DNA of 64,000 bases from Harmonia axyridis. Taxonomy: Eukaryota; Arthropoda; Insecta; Coleoptera; Coccinellidae. How positions within the stretch are numbered: the first letter of the stretch is position 1; each line of letters begins with the position of its first letter. The translations under genes and the position numbers were made by a program. The notes under the pieces were generated by a model. That model did not search any database and had not been told where the DNA came from. It saw only the letters and a list, made by a program, of their open reading frames with translations. The stretch is taken from positions 27,528,001 through 27,592,000 of the forward strand of contig NC_059503.1 of assembly GCF_914767665.1 (NCBI RefSeq). Direction: 5' to 3'. Below are positions 23,401 to 38,400 of the stretch, piece after piece.

Positions 23401-26400
23401 TTCAAAGTTGGGGAGATCTTTTTTGACGAATGAATAATAAAATAAAATTAAATAAAGCTCTCTAGTCATCTCAGCTAATTCATCACAATTCTCAACTTTA
23501 ATAAGTACATTCATGTCATCAGCATAAGCAATTACGAAAACATTTGGAGAAATTTGTTGCAAATAATTGAGTCGCCTAAACTATAAATAAAATTGAACCC
23601 AAGATAAATCCTTGAGGTACCCCCTTCCTGATGCGAACTCTTTCACTCCCAGTTTTCTGAATGACAACAAAATGACGTCGGTTTTCTAGATATGATGAAA
23701 AAAGATTCGTGATTGAAAATCTTGCAAAAAAGACGAGAACGCCACTGGATTAAAAGTAAAAGAGTGTCTAATGTTTTGATTTCAGAGCTTTATCGTCAGT
23801 ATTAGCGGAGGTAGGTATAATTTTTTTTTCAATATCGCCATTTTTCCTAGTTTTGCTTATAACTCGAAAACAAAAGAAGGTCGCCACAAATGAATACTAC
23901 TATTATTAGATTCTCAGAAAAAGAGTACGCGAATGCGGTAATAGATTTTGTCTATTATGTCTATTCATAGGTAATTTTTCTAAATTGAGATAATTTTTGA
24001 TTCATAATAGATTCAAAATAAGAATTATATTTTGCCGAAAGTCTGTTATATTATTTAGAATTAAGAGTTGAAACGAAAAAGATTTGATTGATGAAAATTT
24101 CAGAATTTGAGTGACGGCAGATCCATAAATAAGCTACAGACAATAGTAGCATAGATATGACACAGATGAAAATCGTAGGCTGTAGGCCAGATTTTTTCGA
24201 TGGACGATTGCGGGAGAACATTCGAACTAGGACGTCAGAATAAAAAAATTGGAAATTGTCGAGTTGAAAAAGTCTAGGATTCAAAGAGTATCATTTCAAG
24301 AGATAATTTAAAAGTGAATATAAAACGTTGGATAGAATAGAAACAAACGAAACTAAATTGAATAAAAACTAATGAATGGAAAACATAGGAAGAGAGATGT
24401 TAAATGAGATTTTTTTTTGGCTGATGAGAAAAATGAAATTCGAGAGCTGACGTCGATTTCCAATAGTTATTGAAAACCTGAAAGCATGCAGAAGCTGATT
24501 TAAACATATTATTGAAAGCTGAAAAATATAAATGAACACTAATATTCAGAACAATCGAAGAATCTACAGAATCAATATATTGGATTTTTTAAGGAAAGAT
24601 TCCACGTTATTGAAAAGGACATTGAATAAAAAACCATATAAGATAAGTTCAGATAAGTAATTAGTTAAGTAATTAGTTAAGTAAGTTAGTTCATTGTTGT
24701 TTACTCAAAAAATATAGGTACATAATTCTAAATTCGAATACTCAAAATCTTAGATTTTTTCAAAATAACTGAGAGATCATATCAGTACAAATGTTCGTGA
24801 TCTGAACAAGCTCAGTACCTACTTATGATAAGGTTCTAGTTTGCCAAACCAAATCTGTCTGGAATTGTACGCACCATATTTTTTTGAATATCGTATAGAG
24901 GTTATCACTTGAACCCAGGATAGCTTGGTTGCAATCTGTTCACTCTCACCACTGGTCCACTGAAGCAGTCAAAAATCGTAACGCATTAAGCTTTATATAA
25001 GTTACTTCCAACAGACAGACAAAAGCTATATGTATAGAGAGGTAGGTTGAAAACCACGAGCTATCAAGATATTTTGGTTTAAAAATCACGTCTCGAGAAA
25101 AAAAAATATTAATATAATGATGGATCAGAATCAGTACGTAACTACGTAAGAATAAGTACAGAATGTCCAGAAATGGACGTTTTCAAAACATCCCGAAAAA
25201 GTTCAGGACGTTCAGCTCAGACCTAAACAGGTCCTGAAATGGACATCCCCGAGACATCGGGTGCTATATGGGTATTCTTATTCACAGAAAAATATTTTAT
25301 TGTCTTGTGACATAATCTATACACATCCTCACCTCTTAGTGACTGTATCCCAAATAACTGCTAAACCAGCGTTTATGACATAATCAGCAGGAACAAGGTC
25401 TGTAACGTTCTTGTCTCTTCCCTGCATCGTCCTCAGCCAACCTAAAGCAGCGGCTATTATCGAACCCGTGGGTCCATAATAATTGTCGATCCAACCTTTC
25501 ACAGGTTCATCCACAGCAGCAATTACTGCAAAAGACAAAAGAGGCTGAATACTTATTTGACATGGTGGGACGTAGTATTACCTATCCCAGGACGAATGAT
25601 GGCTATAGGCATTTTTTCAAATTCTTGGGCGACCAAGTTTTCAGCTATAGCCTTAGTGAACACGTAAGTATTTGGCCATTCGCCCAAAAGTCTGAAATTT
25701 ACAATAACGTCGATGTTAATGGCATATTCTGAAAACAATTGTAGGGGACACTGGGGAGGGTTGATACAAGGGGAGGTTTGATACACGGTCAAATTTCGCA
25801 CCTCGGTTCTTCAAAGAAGGCGTAATCGCGTGCAGTGCCTCTATGAGTGTGGAAATAATGTCAGTACAAATCTAGCAACGATCGCGTCACGAACAAGAGT
25901 TTTTAAGCATAAAGTGTATTTTCTACATATTCGATGTAAGAATTTGCATAACAAACGTTAGGCTTTAACTCTTCATCAACAAAAACTAACGAAATTACTT
26001 TATTCTTGATGCGGTTTTCATCGAGAACATATAGGCCAGTAGTACAGATCTTCAATCGAATATCATATCATGTTCATGACATATATTTTATAAATTTGTC
26101 TTCTAGGGAGGTTTGATACAGTCTGTGTCGGGAGGGATGATACACGTAGTTAACATCTCTATACAGGGTGTCCCGGGAAGAATGCGACCAACGAATACCA
26201 TGAATTGAAGTAATCATGGAGGACCCGTATCAAGAGGTTTCAATCGTCTGAGTGCCTTCGTTTGGGATATACAGGGCGATGTTCATCTTGTGAGTGAAAT
26301 TTTACAGTTCGATAACTCTTTAACTAATCGACCGAATTATTTCAAATTTTGAAGTTTTGTCACCCTTTCCTATCGCCTTCCTTCAATATTTCTGAATTCG

Positions 26401-29400
26401 AGTAAATCAGATCCGGACTAGGAAAATTTCAGACTTTTCCTATTTTCGTGAATATTGGATTACCCTGTACGTGAACATTATGATTTTTTTCCATTTTCGG
26501 AACCACAAAAAATCAATTCATTATAAAAATTCTAAATCTCTGCTTGGCACGGTCATACAGTGTGATCAATAAACATTCCCTTATGGGTGAAATTTTTTTA
26601 GTTCAATAACTCTTCAAGAAATCCATCGAATAATTTCAATTTTTCAAGTTTTGTTGCTCTTTACTATCGCCTTCCTTCAATATTTCTGAAATCTAGTAAA
26701 TCAGATCCGGACTTGGAAAATTTAAGATCTTTTCTATTTTCTTGAATATTGAATCGCCCTGTATGTTGATATCATGATTCTTTTCCGTTTTCGTAACCAC
26801 AAAGAATTAATTCATAATAAAAATTTTAAATCCCTGCTTGGCGTCATCATTCAGGGTGAAAAATAAACATTTCTTCATGAAAGAAATTCCATAGTTCAAG
26901 ATATCTTGAATTCATCGGTAGAATTATTTCGAAAATTGAAGTTGTTTCACCCTTCACAAATGTCTCACCTAAATTTTCCTCATATTATTCGAGAAAACTT
27001 TTAATCAACAAACTGGATAAAGAATAGAACAAAAACATCAAATAAATTGAAAATATTTGATCTTGAAAACAATGAATCACAAATAGAATATTTTCAGTCC
27101 AGCATATATTGTTCAAAATAATATTCCTCCATTTTAACACATTTTTGAGCACGTTGATATGATAAAGTTGTTTCACAGATTTCGCTATCTTATTCGGTTG
27201 AATCGGTTGTACTTCTTTCATGAGGGAATGATTATTGGTCACCCTGTATGACGGAGGCAAGCTGAGTTTTAGAATGTTGATTATGAATTAATTCGTTGTG
27301 ATTACGAAAACAAAAAAAATTATGATATTGACGTACAGAGTGATCCAATATTCAGGAAAATAGAAAAAGTCTAAAATTTTGTTGGTCCGGATCTGATTTA
27401 TTCGATTTCATAAAAATTGAAGGAAGGCGCCAGTAAAAGGCGACAAAACTTGGAAAATTGAAATTATTCGGTGGATTTGTCGAAGAGATATTGAACTGAA
27501 AAAATTTCACTCATAAGGGAATGTTTATTGATCACCCTGTATCACCGTGCCAAGCAGAGATTTAGAATTTTTATAATGAATTGATTCTTTGTGGTTCCGA
27601 AAACGTAAAAAAATCATAATGTTCACGTACAAGGTAAACCAATATTCACGAAAATAGGAAAAGTCTGAAATTTTCCTAGTCCGGATCTGATTTACTCGAA
27701 TTCAGAAATATTGAAGGAAGGCGATAGGAAAGGGTGACAAAACTTCAAAATTTGAAATAATTCGGTCGATTAGTTAAAGAGTTATCGAACTGTAAAATTT
27801 CACTCATAAGATGAACATCACCCTGTATATCCCCAACAAAGGCACTCAGGTGAATGAAACATCTTGATACGGGTCCTCCATGATGACCTCAATTGATGGT
27901 ATTCGTTTGTCGCATTCTTCCCGGGACACCCTGTATATTTCGCAGCAGCAGAAGTTATGAACAGACATTTCAAACATTGCAGGCAACGAATCCATGGTTC
28001 TCGAAGAGGAGACGCCGAAAATAATGAATTGCAGTAGATGCAAGCTGGATCGTCATCTTCATCAGAGAATGGAGTGCCAGTAAAATAAAAATATTCACTT
28101 GCGAATTATGTAGGAATTAGGTAGTGTTATGATAATTAAATATTGATTTCTTATTATGGCTTGTACATTATCTCTTATTGTATCAAACCTCCTCATAGAA
28201 TTCCAATCCAACAAACCGATTCAGACTTTGCTGAAAAAGTACTTTTCTCCACATGTTGCACACAATACTTTTCCTACAACTGCTCAAATTTCAATAATTC
28301 AAGTAATGGACTTGATTCAAATCAAAATGGCTTTCGTTGACAGTATAAGCAACACATAGTTTTGAAATTGAGTAAGCTATGAGAATATGCTACTTTTCAT
28401 AGCAGTTGTAGGAAAAATTAGTTTTTGAATGATGGATTGAGAATGATTCCTTACATTGGTGTCATTTTGGTCAGTCTATCTTCATCTATCTCTTCAACGA
28501 AATCCAAGAGTTTGTCGGCTGCCATTCCAGCCTCATAGCACTTCTCACCTATATCACTCCTGATACAATGGCTGAAAGCGGTGGATACATGAAGAAAAGC
28601 CTGTGAAATAAGTTGTATTTTGTGAAAAAGGTAATTCTCAATTGCTTGTACAAGTACACGAGACTCTCGCCATTTCATTGTTATCAGCAAAGGCTTACCG
28701 AAAATATTAAGATCAAACCAATGATCTGGAAATATATGTGAATAATATGGACAAATGAGGATCGTATACCCAATTGGTAAAGAGTATATCACTGACACCC
28801 AATTGCAGGAACGTTCAAAATTTAATGCCATCATTAAAATTTTTTATCCTCCAGAAGGAAGAGCACATTGGATACCATTTAATGTAGGATTAAAATTTCA
28901 ATGCGGCATTAAATATTTAACTTTCCTGCAACTGGATTTGAGAGTTACAAGATCTGAATTAGATGCGTCTCATTTTGATTTCCATTACGGCTCGTTGATA
29001 GGTGACACCCAACAACAATTTTTTTATTACCTATTTTTTATTGCATTCCGTGTTAAACTCTTAATATTAATAAAAAAAATAATGCTGTTGCATGATCTCA
29101 AAACTAATTTAAATCTTATTATTATTTGAACTTCTTCTAAAGAATGGAGAATCTTTAAGTTTTTCGCGTTTGAATACAACACTTGGACAGGGGGAAATTA
29201 ATCACAAGACGTGTCTGTAAATTCAAAGGAAATTGGAAACGAATAACCAATTTTTTTTTTCGTTTCTTCATCCCTCCAAGGCTTACATCTGAGTTCGCCA
29301 CCTTGTTGTACTAAGCAAGTGTTTTGTGCCGGTTGGCTTATACTGCTGTTCAGATAATAGGTTCTTGCAGTGCATAGCCATTAGCGATATCGCCTATGAA

Positions 29401-32400
29401 AATGGACAGACTTGATCGAATTATTATCTGATCTTATCAGCTTCCTATTTGGCAACCAGTATACCTATTTCGCGGTCTTTTTGAAGTAGCATAGTATTAT
29501 GACAAGAATTGAAGGCCGAAATTGTCAACGAAATACTGCCAAATTATCGTTATTGATAATTTCACTACAAGAAGGTAGTTCATGTAGTCACAAGCTAAAA
29601 CATGAATGTTTTCTACCAGCTGTGTGAATCTATATAATATTCTCAAATATTCACTCAAAGGTTGTTACTGAATTTATATAGAATCTAAAAGCTGATATGG
29701 GACCATCTGAAGCTCGAACAGGATACCTTATAAAATTCCATTATAATCCAATGATAAATTGAAGAAGTTGAGGCTGTCACAAGACAGACAGACAAACCAA
29801 AGTTGTCCAAAATAGTCTGAAATGCATTTTGTGACTGAACATTTTGCTTTTGGAGACGAAAATATTCTTTTTCCCAAAAGTGATCAAAAAGCTTTCATTA
29901 CTTATGGTACACTTGAACGCAATGAACTCGAATTCCGAAGAATACGTCAAACAAAGAATAAAATTAATGAACTCAAAAGAAAACATCAACCAACGGTTTT
30001 CACCATAAGTAATCATTACAGTAAGCTAAGTGCACCTCGACCTCGACAATTTCGAGAGAAATGACTCATCTGATTGTCTTCCTTGATTTATTGATAACAG
30101 ATTCGATATTGCTCCCTGAAGTTGTTCTTACTTGTGCTCCTTGGCACAAGAAATATACAGAAGAGTGACTGGCGTATAATTTTGGCACGTATGTAACCTA
30201 TTACACGAAATCGAATAATACCCGATAATTCAAACGTGAGTATATATACAGGGTGTCCACTTTTTCAATGGGATTGTATTGATAACTTTTAAACCATAAG
30301 AGTTAGAAGGTCGGTCAAATGGAGAAGAAGTTGCATGCATAGAAACATTATCAAGCAGTTCAAACAAATCGAGATTCAGTTCCGTATCTAGGGCGTGGCA
30401 AAGGTGGCACTTGCCACGGGTGCAAGGCCCATAGGGGCGCCCAAAAATATCAAAAGAAAAAAATATTGGAGCTCCAGGCGAAATAAAAATAACTCGGTTT
30501 TCATGTATATATACGCCTAGCAACGAGCGATGCCGAGAAATTTGAAAACATTCAAACTATTGCTAGCCTTCCATAGAATTTGCCTACTAAGCGTAAAAAA
30601 ATATCTAGATCAATAAAACTTCAATTGAAGGGAAGAAATAATATAAGTATGGCTTAATTCAAGCGTACCGTAATCTAGTCATAACTATATCTGTTGAGCG
30701 TCGACATTCCGCATTCAGATCATAAATATTACGGTTGAGCGTCGACATGTGTTATTACCCCAATTTTCACGAGTTTTTTGCGCTTCATCAAACTTGTCGG
30801 TATTTCTTCGACAAACGGTATCATCTATTTTTGAATGAAGTGCGGCTTCTTTTTCTTCGATACAATGGTTGTGGAGGTTGGAATTATTTTCGACCTCAAA
30901 TTTATGCAATAGGCGGATGTCAAAACGATATTATTATGGAGAAATGATACAAATATAAAATGAATGAAAAAAAAAACAATTACAAACTGTTCACAAATTG
31001 AAAACTACTTTTCGGGAGCCATCTTTAGGGGGCTGTTACTAAGGAGAGGGAGGCAAAAAAAAGTTTATATGAAAGACCCACCCTATTTTTGGACAAGTTA
31101 TTGCTGCCTGAATTTTTTTGAAACTATTCAACTATTCTGTATAATATTGTTTATTTTAAAATTGCAACGAAATTATATGACTTCAATTATGAATAAAATA
31201 ATTCTATCAGAAAATATAATGGGCGAAAAAAAATTTTCGAAAATGGGGGGCGCTGTCTAACATTTTGCCACAGGCGCAAGAGTACCTAGATACGGCTCTG
31301 TCGAGATTATCAGGGCCGGTTATTCAGATATCATAAAAAAAGTGAACTCTGTCATTTTGATTTTTCTTTTTTTCCCACTTTATTTCAAATATTATCAAGA
31401 AATGTTAAAAAAAATTTTTATTCGACAGTAAATTGTTCTCAATTTGCGTGCTCTCTGGGCCACCCTCAACCTCATTTTTTTCAATACGGACCTGTATATT
31501 TTATGACACTTTTCGAAATAACTTTTAACGCTGAATTCAACGATATATCATACAATGTCATTCAACGATATATTATGTTGATTTTCAGGTGATTTTGACC
31601 CTTATCCAAATTTCTTTGGGTCGGATCTGTAGTGAATGCAATTTATCAAAAACTGCTGTTAATAAAATAGTCAAGAGACTCGAATACAATAATTTTAAAT
31701 TTGAATACCAAGCCTTCAAAACTTATATCGTAATGATATCAAAATAAAGTTCGACTCTGTAATTTGTTTCAACGGAACAAATGACAAATCCAACAATAGT
31801 GATTTCTCGGGAGAAGATTGAGAATGTATTGGAAGGTATTCAAGAAGACGAAATAAGCAAATGTATAAGAAGTATGGGTTCCAGAACCGTTAAGTGCATT
31901 TTACAAAATGGTGGACATTTCGAACACTTACTTCATTCATTTTCATTTACTTTCGAATAATCATTCGATTTTTCTTTCATTAAATGATAATTCGTTTAAT
32001 TATTATGAATTGAAATATGTAAATAATTATTACTTGTTTCTTGATTTGATTCTGATATGTTCCATTCAGTTCAAGATGAGTAAGTTGATTTTCTCATCGA
32101 AATGTATTGCTTGTTGTTAATCAAACTAAAGGTACCGAAATGTAATACAGATCCAACCCAAAGAAATTTGGATAAGGGTCAAAATCACCTAAAAATCAAC
32201 TTTGAATGACATTGTATGATATATCGTTGAATTCAGCGTTAAAAGTCATTTCGAAAAGTGTCATAAAATATACAGGTCCCTATTGAAAAAAATGAGGTAC
32301 GAAATCTGATTACGTCAAATTGAGAACAATTTACTGCCGAATAAAAAATTCCTGTAACATTTTTTGATAATATTTGAAATAAGGATACTGAGGATACTGA

Positions 32401-35400
32401 GGATACTGAGGATACTGAGGATACTGAGATTGTGAACATATGAGTTACTACGTTTATCGTGCGCTCCGTGAGTTTTTGGTGATTTTGGACAGTTTTTCCG
32501 GTTGTTAATTTTCGGAAATTATATCGTTGAGGTCCTTGTTGCCTGTGCTATCTGAAGTTGTGATTTTCTCAACTTTCAGTGAGTCCGTTTGAGTGATTGT
32601 TCTCAATTGACTAATATTTAAAGAGACGTTATTCGTGAATTAAAAAACATGCCTGTCAACTGTGTATCATGTGGTACACCGGCCAGCAGAAATAAACCAG
32701 CTGTGAAATGTTTTTCGTGTACTAGCGAAATTCACCTAACTTGCCTCGGAGTAACGACCGATTCTCTGAAAACTCTAGGTAAGGCTGGATCAATTAAATG
32801 GGTTTGCGGGGGATGCTCTTTAGAATCCACCAATTCTGGCAAAGGTGATATAGGAAGAAAACTCGATAAAATCGTAACGGATTTGGCTTCTGTCGCTAAT
32901 AAACAGTCTGAATTCATGACGTCTCTCAACTTTTACGGAAATAAAATAGACGATTTTGAGTCTAAATTGGTTGCCTTTGAGAGCATGAGCCGTAGGTTGG
33001 AGGGAATGGATGCGCGCCTTAAGACTTTGGAGAGCGAAAACGAGAAACTACATCAGAACGTCAATCTGTTACAACAACAATTAAAATCAAGGAGTGTGGA
33101 TGTTGTTGGAGTTCCAGAAAAGAAATCTGAAAATGTACTAAACATTGTTGAAAGCATTGCGCGGAGACTTAACGTTTCTGATGTAAGAGGTTTCATTGAG
33201 GGTTGTCATAGGGTTCATTTCATGCCGAAGAAAGATAACATGAGCAGACCTATTGTGATAGATTTCAGGAGCAAGTCATACCGGGATAGTTTTTTGCGAG
33301 CCTACAAGGGTAACAAGGATGGTATAAAAACCAGCGACATCGGTTTTGACGGAATTGAAAGAACTATTTATGTAAATGAGAGTCTTTCTCAGGACACCAG
33401 GAGAATTTTCAATGCTACCAGAAAGTTTTCCAAGGAGAATGGTTACAGATACTGTTGGATTCAGGATGGAAGAGTTTTGTTGAGGAGGGATGAAACTTCG
33501 GGAATCGTTCGCATCACTACAGAGAAGGACTTAGCCAGGCTTCCTCCTCATTAATTGGATCTTTCCATCATCTGTTTTTGGTGTCTTTGTGATGTTCTCT
33601 CTCAATATATACTATCAAAATTGTCGAGGTCTAAGGACCAAGACAACTGAATTTCTGAAGTCTTCGTGGAATTGCTCTGCTGAACTAATTTGTGTCACAG
33701 AGTCATGGTTGAAACCCTCAATAAATAGTTCCGAGTTCATTTGTGATAATTACAATGTCTGCCGAAGAGATAGATCCGAAACAGTCAGCAACAAAAAAGA
33801 GGGAGGTGGTGTTTTCATTGGTGTGGCAAAGCATCTGCGTTATGTTCCAGTCTCAAACTGTCTTCATTCAACACCAATTGAGGATTTATGGATCAAAATA
33901 AAGTTGAGCGGATCGGTGATCCTGTTTGTTGGTGTATGTTACATTCCGCCAGGAACGTCCTCCCTTGATTACTTGGCGTATTTCGATGCTGTTACAGCCT
34001 TGATGGACGACAATTGTGGAGACCAATTTCTGTTGATAGGTGACTTCAATCTTCCGCGTTTTTCTTGGACTTCCGGAATGGGTGGATATATGGTTTGTGA
34101 TCCGGTACAGGGGGATCTCTATACCTCTTTCAAGGACTTTGCATCTTACAATTCACTGGAACAGTTCAACTCCCAGAGCAATGTCAATGGTAGAATATTG
34201 GATTTGATTTTGTCATCCAGCCTCAATGTCGTCACCAAGCGTTCGTTGCCTCCATTTGTCACTGAAGATGTTCATCATCCCGCCCTGGATGTTCTGGTGG
34301 AGTTCGCAGGTGAGATGGTATATTCCAGAAGATCAAGATCCATGTACAAATTTTTCAACGCGGACTACTGCACAATCAATGAGGAGATGTCGTTGATCGA
34401 TTGGGACACATTGTTAAGTAGTGAAAATGTTGATGTGAATGTTGAAACTTTTTATAATAATATTAATACTTTAATTGAAAAATTCATTCCATCTAGAATT
34501 GTAAATAATACGAAATTTCCACCATGGTTCTCGACCGAAACTATTAAATACGTCAAAGAAAAGGCAAAAGCTCATCGTAAATTTAAAAAGTTCAAAACTG
34601 CTGTAGATTACGACAAATTCTCTTGTTCACGTAAAGTATGTAAAGAATTGATTCGGAGAGACTATACAGTTTATATTTCACGTGTTGAAAACAATATTGT
34701 CGATAATCCTAGAAACTTCTGGTCATATGTTTCGGAAAATCGTAAGGGGGTCAATGTACCCAGATCGGTGACTCATGAAAATGTCGAACACAATGATAAT
34801 CAGAGTATTGCGGATGCATTCGGTAGATTCTTCGCGGATGTATTCGAGGATCCTCTTAAGCCCGTTATCAGAAAAACCGATGTTGAGAATATGAGGGATT
34901 CCACATATGTTCACCTTGATAGCATCAGTTCGGACGAAATCATAAATAAAATAAATGCTCTGAAAACAAATAAAGGTCCAGGTCCGGACTTGATCCCTCC
35001 AATATTCATTAGGTCTTGTGCTGTTTCACTTAGTTCTCCACTCCATATTATTTTCAATCAATCACTACGTACTGGAGTTTTCCCCAGAGAGTGGAAACTT
35101 GCTAAAATAACTCCTATTCACAAGAGTGGAAAGACGAATTCGGTATCCAACTATCGGCCCATCTCTGTTCTGAGTCACTTCGGGAAATTGTTTGAATCTA
35201 TTGTAACCAACTTTTTATTTTGTTCGCTTCAATCGACAATCAGCATAAGACAGCATGGTTTTTTTGGGGGAAGATCTGTTCTCACTAATCTATCGCCATA
35301 CATTAGTTATTTGTCTCAAAATATGGACCAGGGTACCCAGGTGGACGCAGTTTACACCGATTTATCGAAAGCTTTTGACAAAGTTCATCATGCGACACTT

Positions 35401-38400
35401 TTAAAAGTCCTCTCGGATTATGGCGTGGGATCGAATCTGTTGAGATGGATTGGGTCATACCTGTGGGAAAGATCTCAGTTCGTCATTATAAATGACGCAT
35501 TTTCATCCCTTTACAGGGTCGAATCGGGAGTGCCTCAGGGTTCTCATTTGGGACCACTTCTTTTTATTTTATATATCAACGATATCTGCAAATGTTTTCA
35601 TAACATAAATTTCGATCTTTACGCGGATGACATTAAGATGTACCTACTTTGCAGTGAAGGACTCGGATGATGCCCGGAAGTTTCAGGATGATTTGAACAG
35701 ATTTGATGAATTTTGTTCCCTACACTATCTGTCCTTGAATGTTAACAAATGCAAACACATAACATTCACTAAAAACGTCAACATCGTAAGCACTTCTCTA
35801 TCTCTGAGCAATGAGACTCTGGAGAAAGTGAAAGTAGTCAAGGACTTGGGAATATATCTGGATTCGAAATTATCATTTGAACGCCACATAGATGATATTG
35901 TTTCCAGAGCTTTCAGAATGCTCGGTTTCATTCTGAGAATTTCGCGTTCATTTAGAAGTGAGGAAACGCTAAAGGTTCTTTACTTTTCGCTTGTTCGCAG
36001 TATAGTTGAATATGCAACACCAATTTGGAATCCCTTTTATCACAAATATATTAATCGGATCGAAAGGGTACAGAGAAAGTTCACTGGAGTCTTATACTAC
36101 AGGTTCGGGAATAGACAAGTTGAGTGTCCTTATGATGCAAGGTTGAGGCTTTATAGATTGACTACTCTGGAGCAGAGAAGGGTTGTATTCGATCAAATTT
36201 TTTTATATCGGATAATGAATGGCCACTTTGATTTCCCTCTCATTAATGAAGTTTATTTGAACACTCGTGCTTTCACCGGACGTCGAAGAGAACTGTTTTA
36301 TATCCCAAGAGCGCGCACGTCGTTGTTTTATAACTCCATTTTTTTGAGAATCATGCGGTTTTATAACTGGCACATTTTTTTTATTGACATTTTCAATATT
36401 TCTCAAGTTGCTTTTAGGGAAGAATTATATTTGTATCTATGTAGAAATTACTGAATTGTTTATTTTTTTTTGATATTGTTGATATGTTTTATCTTATAGT
36501 TTATGTTCATTCTCAATTGTAAATATCTTCTTTTTTGTGGTGAATCCTTGTAATTGGGTTATACCTGTTAGGATTCCTGTTTATGTTAAATAAATAAATA
36601 AATAAAATAAAGTGGGAAAAAAAGAAAAATCAAAATGACAGAATTTACTTTTCTTATGATATCTCAATAACCGGCCCTGATAATCTCGGTTTGTTTGAAC
36701 TGCTTGATAATGTTTTTATGCATGCAACTTTTTCTCCATTTGACCGACCTTCTAACTCTTATGGTTTAAAAGTTACCAATACAATGCCATTGAAAAAGTG
36801 GCCACCCTGTATATATCAGACGAAACATTTTCGGATTAAATCAAACTTCATATCGCGTTTCGGAATTTCTGGAGAACTCACCTTCAAGTCTTTCATTTGT
36901 TTGGCTATGGTGACGAGATCTCTGACCACTCTGACGTTGATGTGGGCTGCAGTTCTGAGCTTCTCGTCGAAATTGACAGTGGCTGCACAATGGATGATGA
37001 AGTTGGTTTCCCTGATGAGCTTGTTTTTGCAGTCTTCGTCCATACCAAGATCTGGTAGAGAGCAATCTCCGTTGACTATCGACACTTTTTCTATGAACCT
37101 GGGGTACTTTCTCTTCAACGGCTCCATGTTCTATACGAAAAGTATAATTTTACATCTTGAAAGCTTTCATCTGAATACTAGAGAAAAATAGGGACAGCAA
37201 TGACGTGGACGCAGGAGCTTTTGACGCCAATTGCCCTCCTAGGGAAAGGGTGTAATTAATTCAATCGAAGAAGTAGAATCACAAGTAAATAGAATCTGTT
37301 GTCACGGAAATATTGTTAAGTTCTTTCATCGACCTATACCACAAAGCTCTTGAAGCTACCACTAGATAAACTAAGGGTAATGATGGGCCTACTGACAGGA
37401 CACTGTCGGTGCCAGCGTTGCCGTTCGCACGATAATTATCGTTTTGTACGATAATTTGCTGCTCAGTACTATGTACGATACCGCATGTACGATAATAGCG
37501 TTTTGTACGATAATTTCAGTGTACCTATCATTTGAGCTGAAGTGTCCATAGATACTAAAAATAAAATGAAACTCAGTATGGCCAGTTTTTAGTAGGAAGA
37601 AATCATTTGGTGGATTTTAGTAGTTTTAAAAAATCTAACCGAGACGGTTGGGAATGTCTAGACTCTAGAATGTTCCGATGAATCAATTCATCGTTCATTG
37701 GGGTTCTACGTTCTACGTGGCTCTAGAAGAACGAACCTACTTAAACGTAATAAAATCATAAAACTTCTTTGGTGGCTGTCGGCTGAAAATAAATACAAAG
37801 AATCATGGAATATCCGAAGAGTAGGTGCCTCATTAAAAACAGATGGTGTTCAAACTTCAGTTGAAAATATAGGTACCATTATCTCATATTTGGTATTCTA
37901 TTTAGTGCAAAAAAATTGTTGTAACAGGAATTTCATTGACATATTTGAGTGGCTGAATATTTTAGATTTGAATATATTCATTTCACACAACAAAATCGTT
38001 TTTTTTGATGACCTTTATTTTATAGAGAATTTTTACGAAGATATTTCTTCGTATTTCCAATCAATTCAATTATTTAGATTTATATTATTTTATTATATGT
38101 GGCTATGGGAGCAAATGTTCAATTGTTGAAAGCACATAACAAAGACCATCAAAATATACTGCCATTTCAATTGAAAAGGGCGTATTTGCAAAAAAGCACA
38201 CTGGAGATATTTAATTGAATTAATATGAAAAAGGAATATAAATCAATGCATGTTAATTAAATTCATTAATTTTAATTCAGAAAAACTATTGAAGTCAAAT
38301 ATAATTATCAAAATAAATTTGTTACTTGAAATCGTACATACAAACTTCAACCCTAAGTATATGTATAGTTATCATTAAATAATAGGATCCTTGATTTATT

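Larger units (their letters stand above)
32383..36605 (+). mobile_element. Nearly complete non-LTR retrotransposon (CR1/Jockey group)
   Basis: It has ORF1 and ORF2 in order and ends in a TAAATAAATAAA tail. The insertion interrupts GAAATAA/AGTGGG, as seen from the uninterrupted copy near 9190-9205. It starts with five tandem GGATACTGA units. At 4.2 kb it is full length for this group, with one frameshift in ORF2, so it is a recent insertion. Confidence 0.85.
30249..36809. mobile_element. Foldback of the 7.9-kb family with two nested insertions
   Basis: The CAGGGTG(G/T)CCACTTTTTC ends are next to TA (30247-30248 and 36810-36811) and the body aligns with 7948-9393. It carries a hAT element (30377-31300) and a non-LTR element (32383 to about 36605). 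Removing both leaves about 1.4 kb, as in the clean copy. The whole composite lies in FAR intron 2. Confidence 0.85.

Noticed and set aside
24051..24284. 77-codon frame with a hydrophobic helix as a membrane peptide gene
   Set aside because: No start context, no homology recognised, and located in a FAR intron; insufficient support.
28755..29129. 124-codon plus-strand frame as a gene
   Set aside because: No recognisable family, and hydrophobic low-complexity end; lies antisense in a FAR intron.
32383..32427. Tandem GGATACTGA units as a CRISPR-like or satellite array
   Set aside because: Units are contiguous without spacers, only five, and sit at a LINE junction in animal DNA.
32239..32439. 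Minus-strand Ser/Val repeat protein
   Set aside because: It is only the antisense reading of the GGATACTGA repeat.
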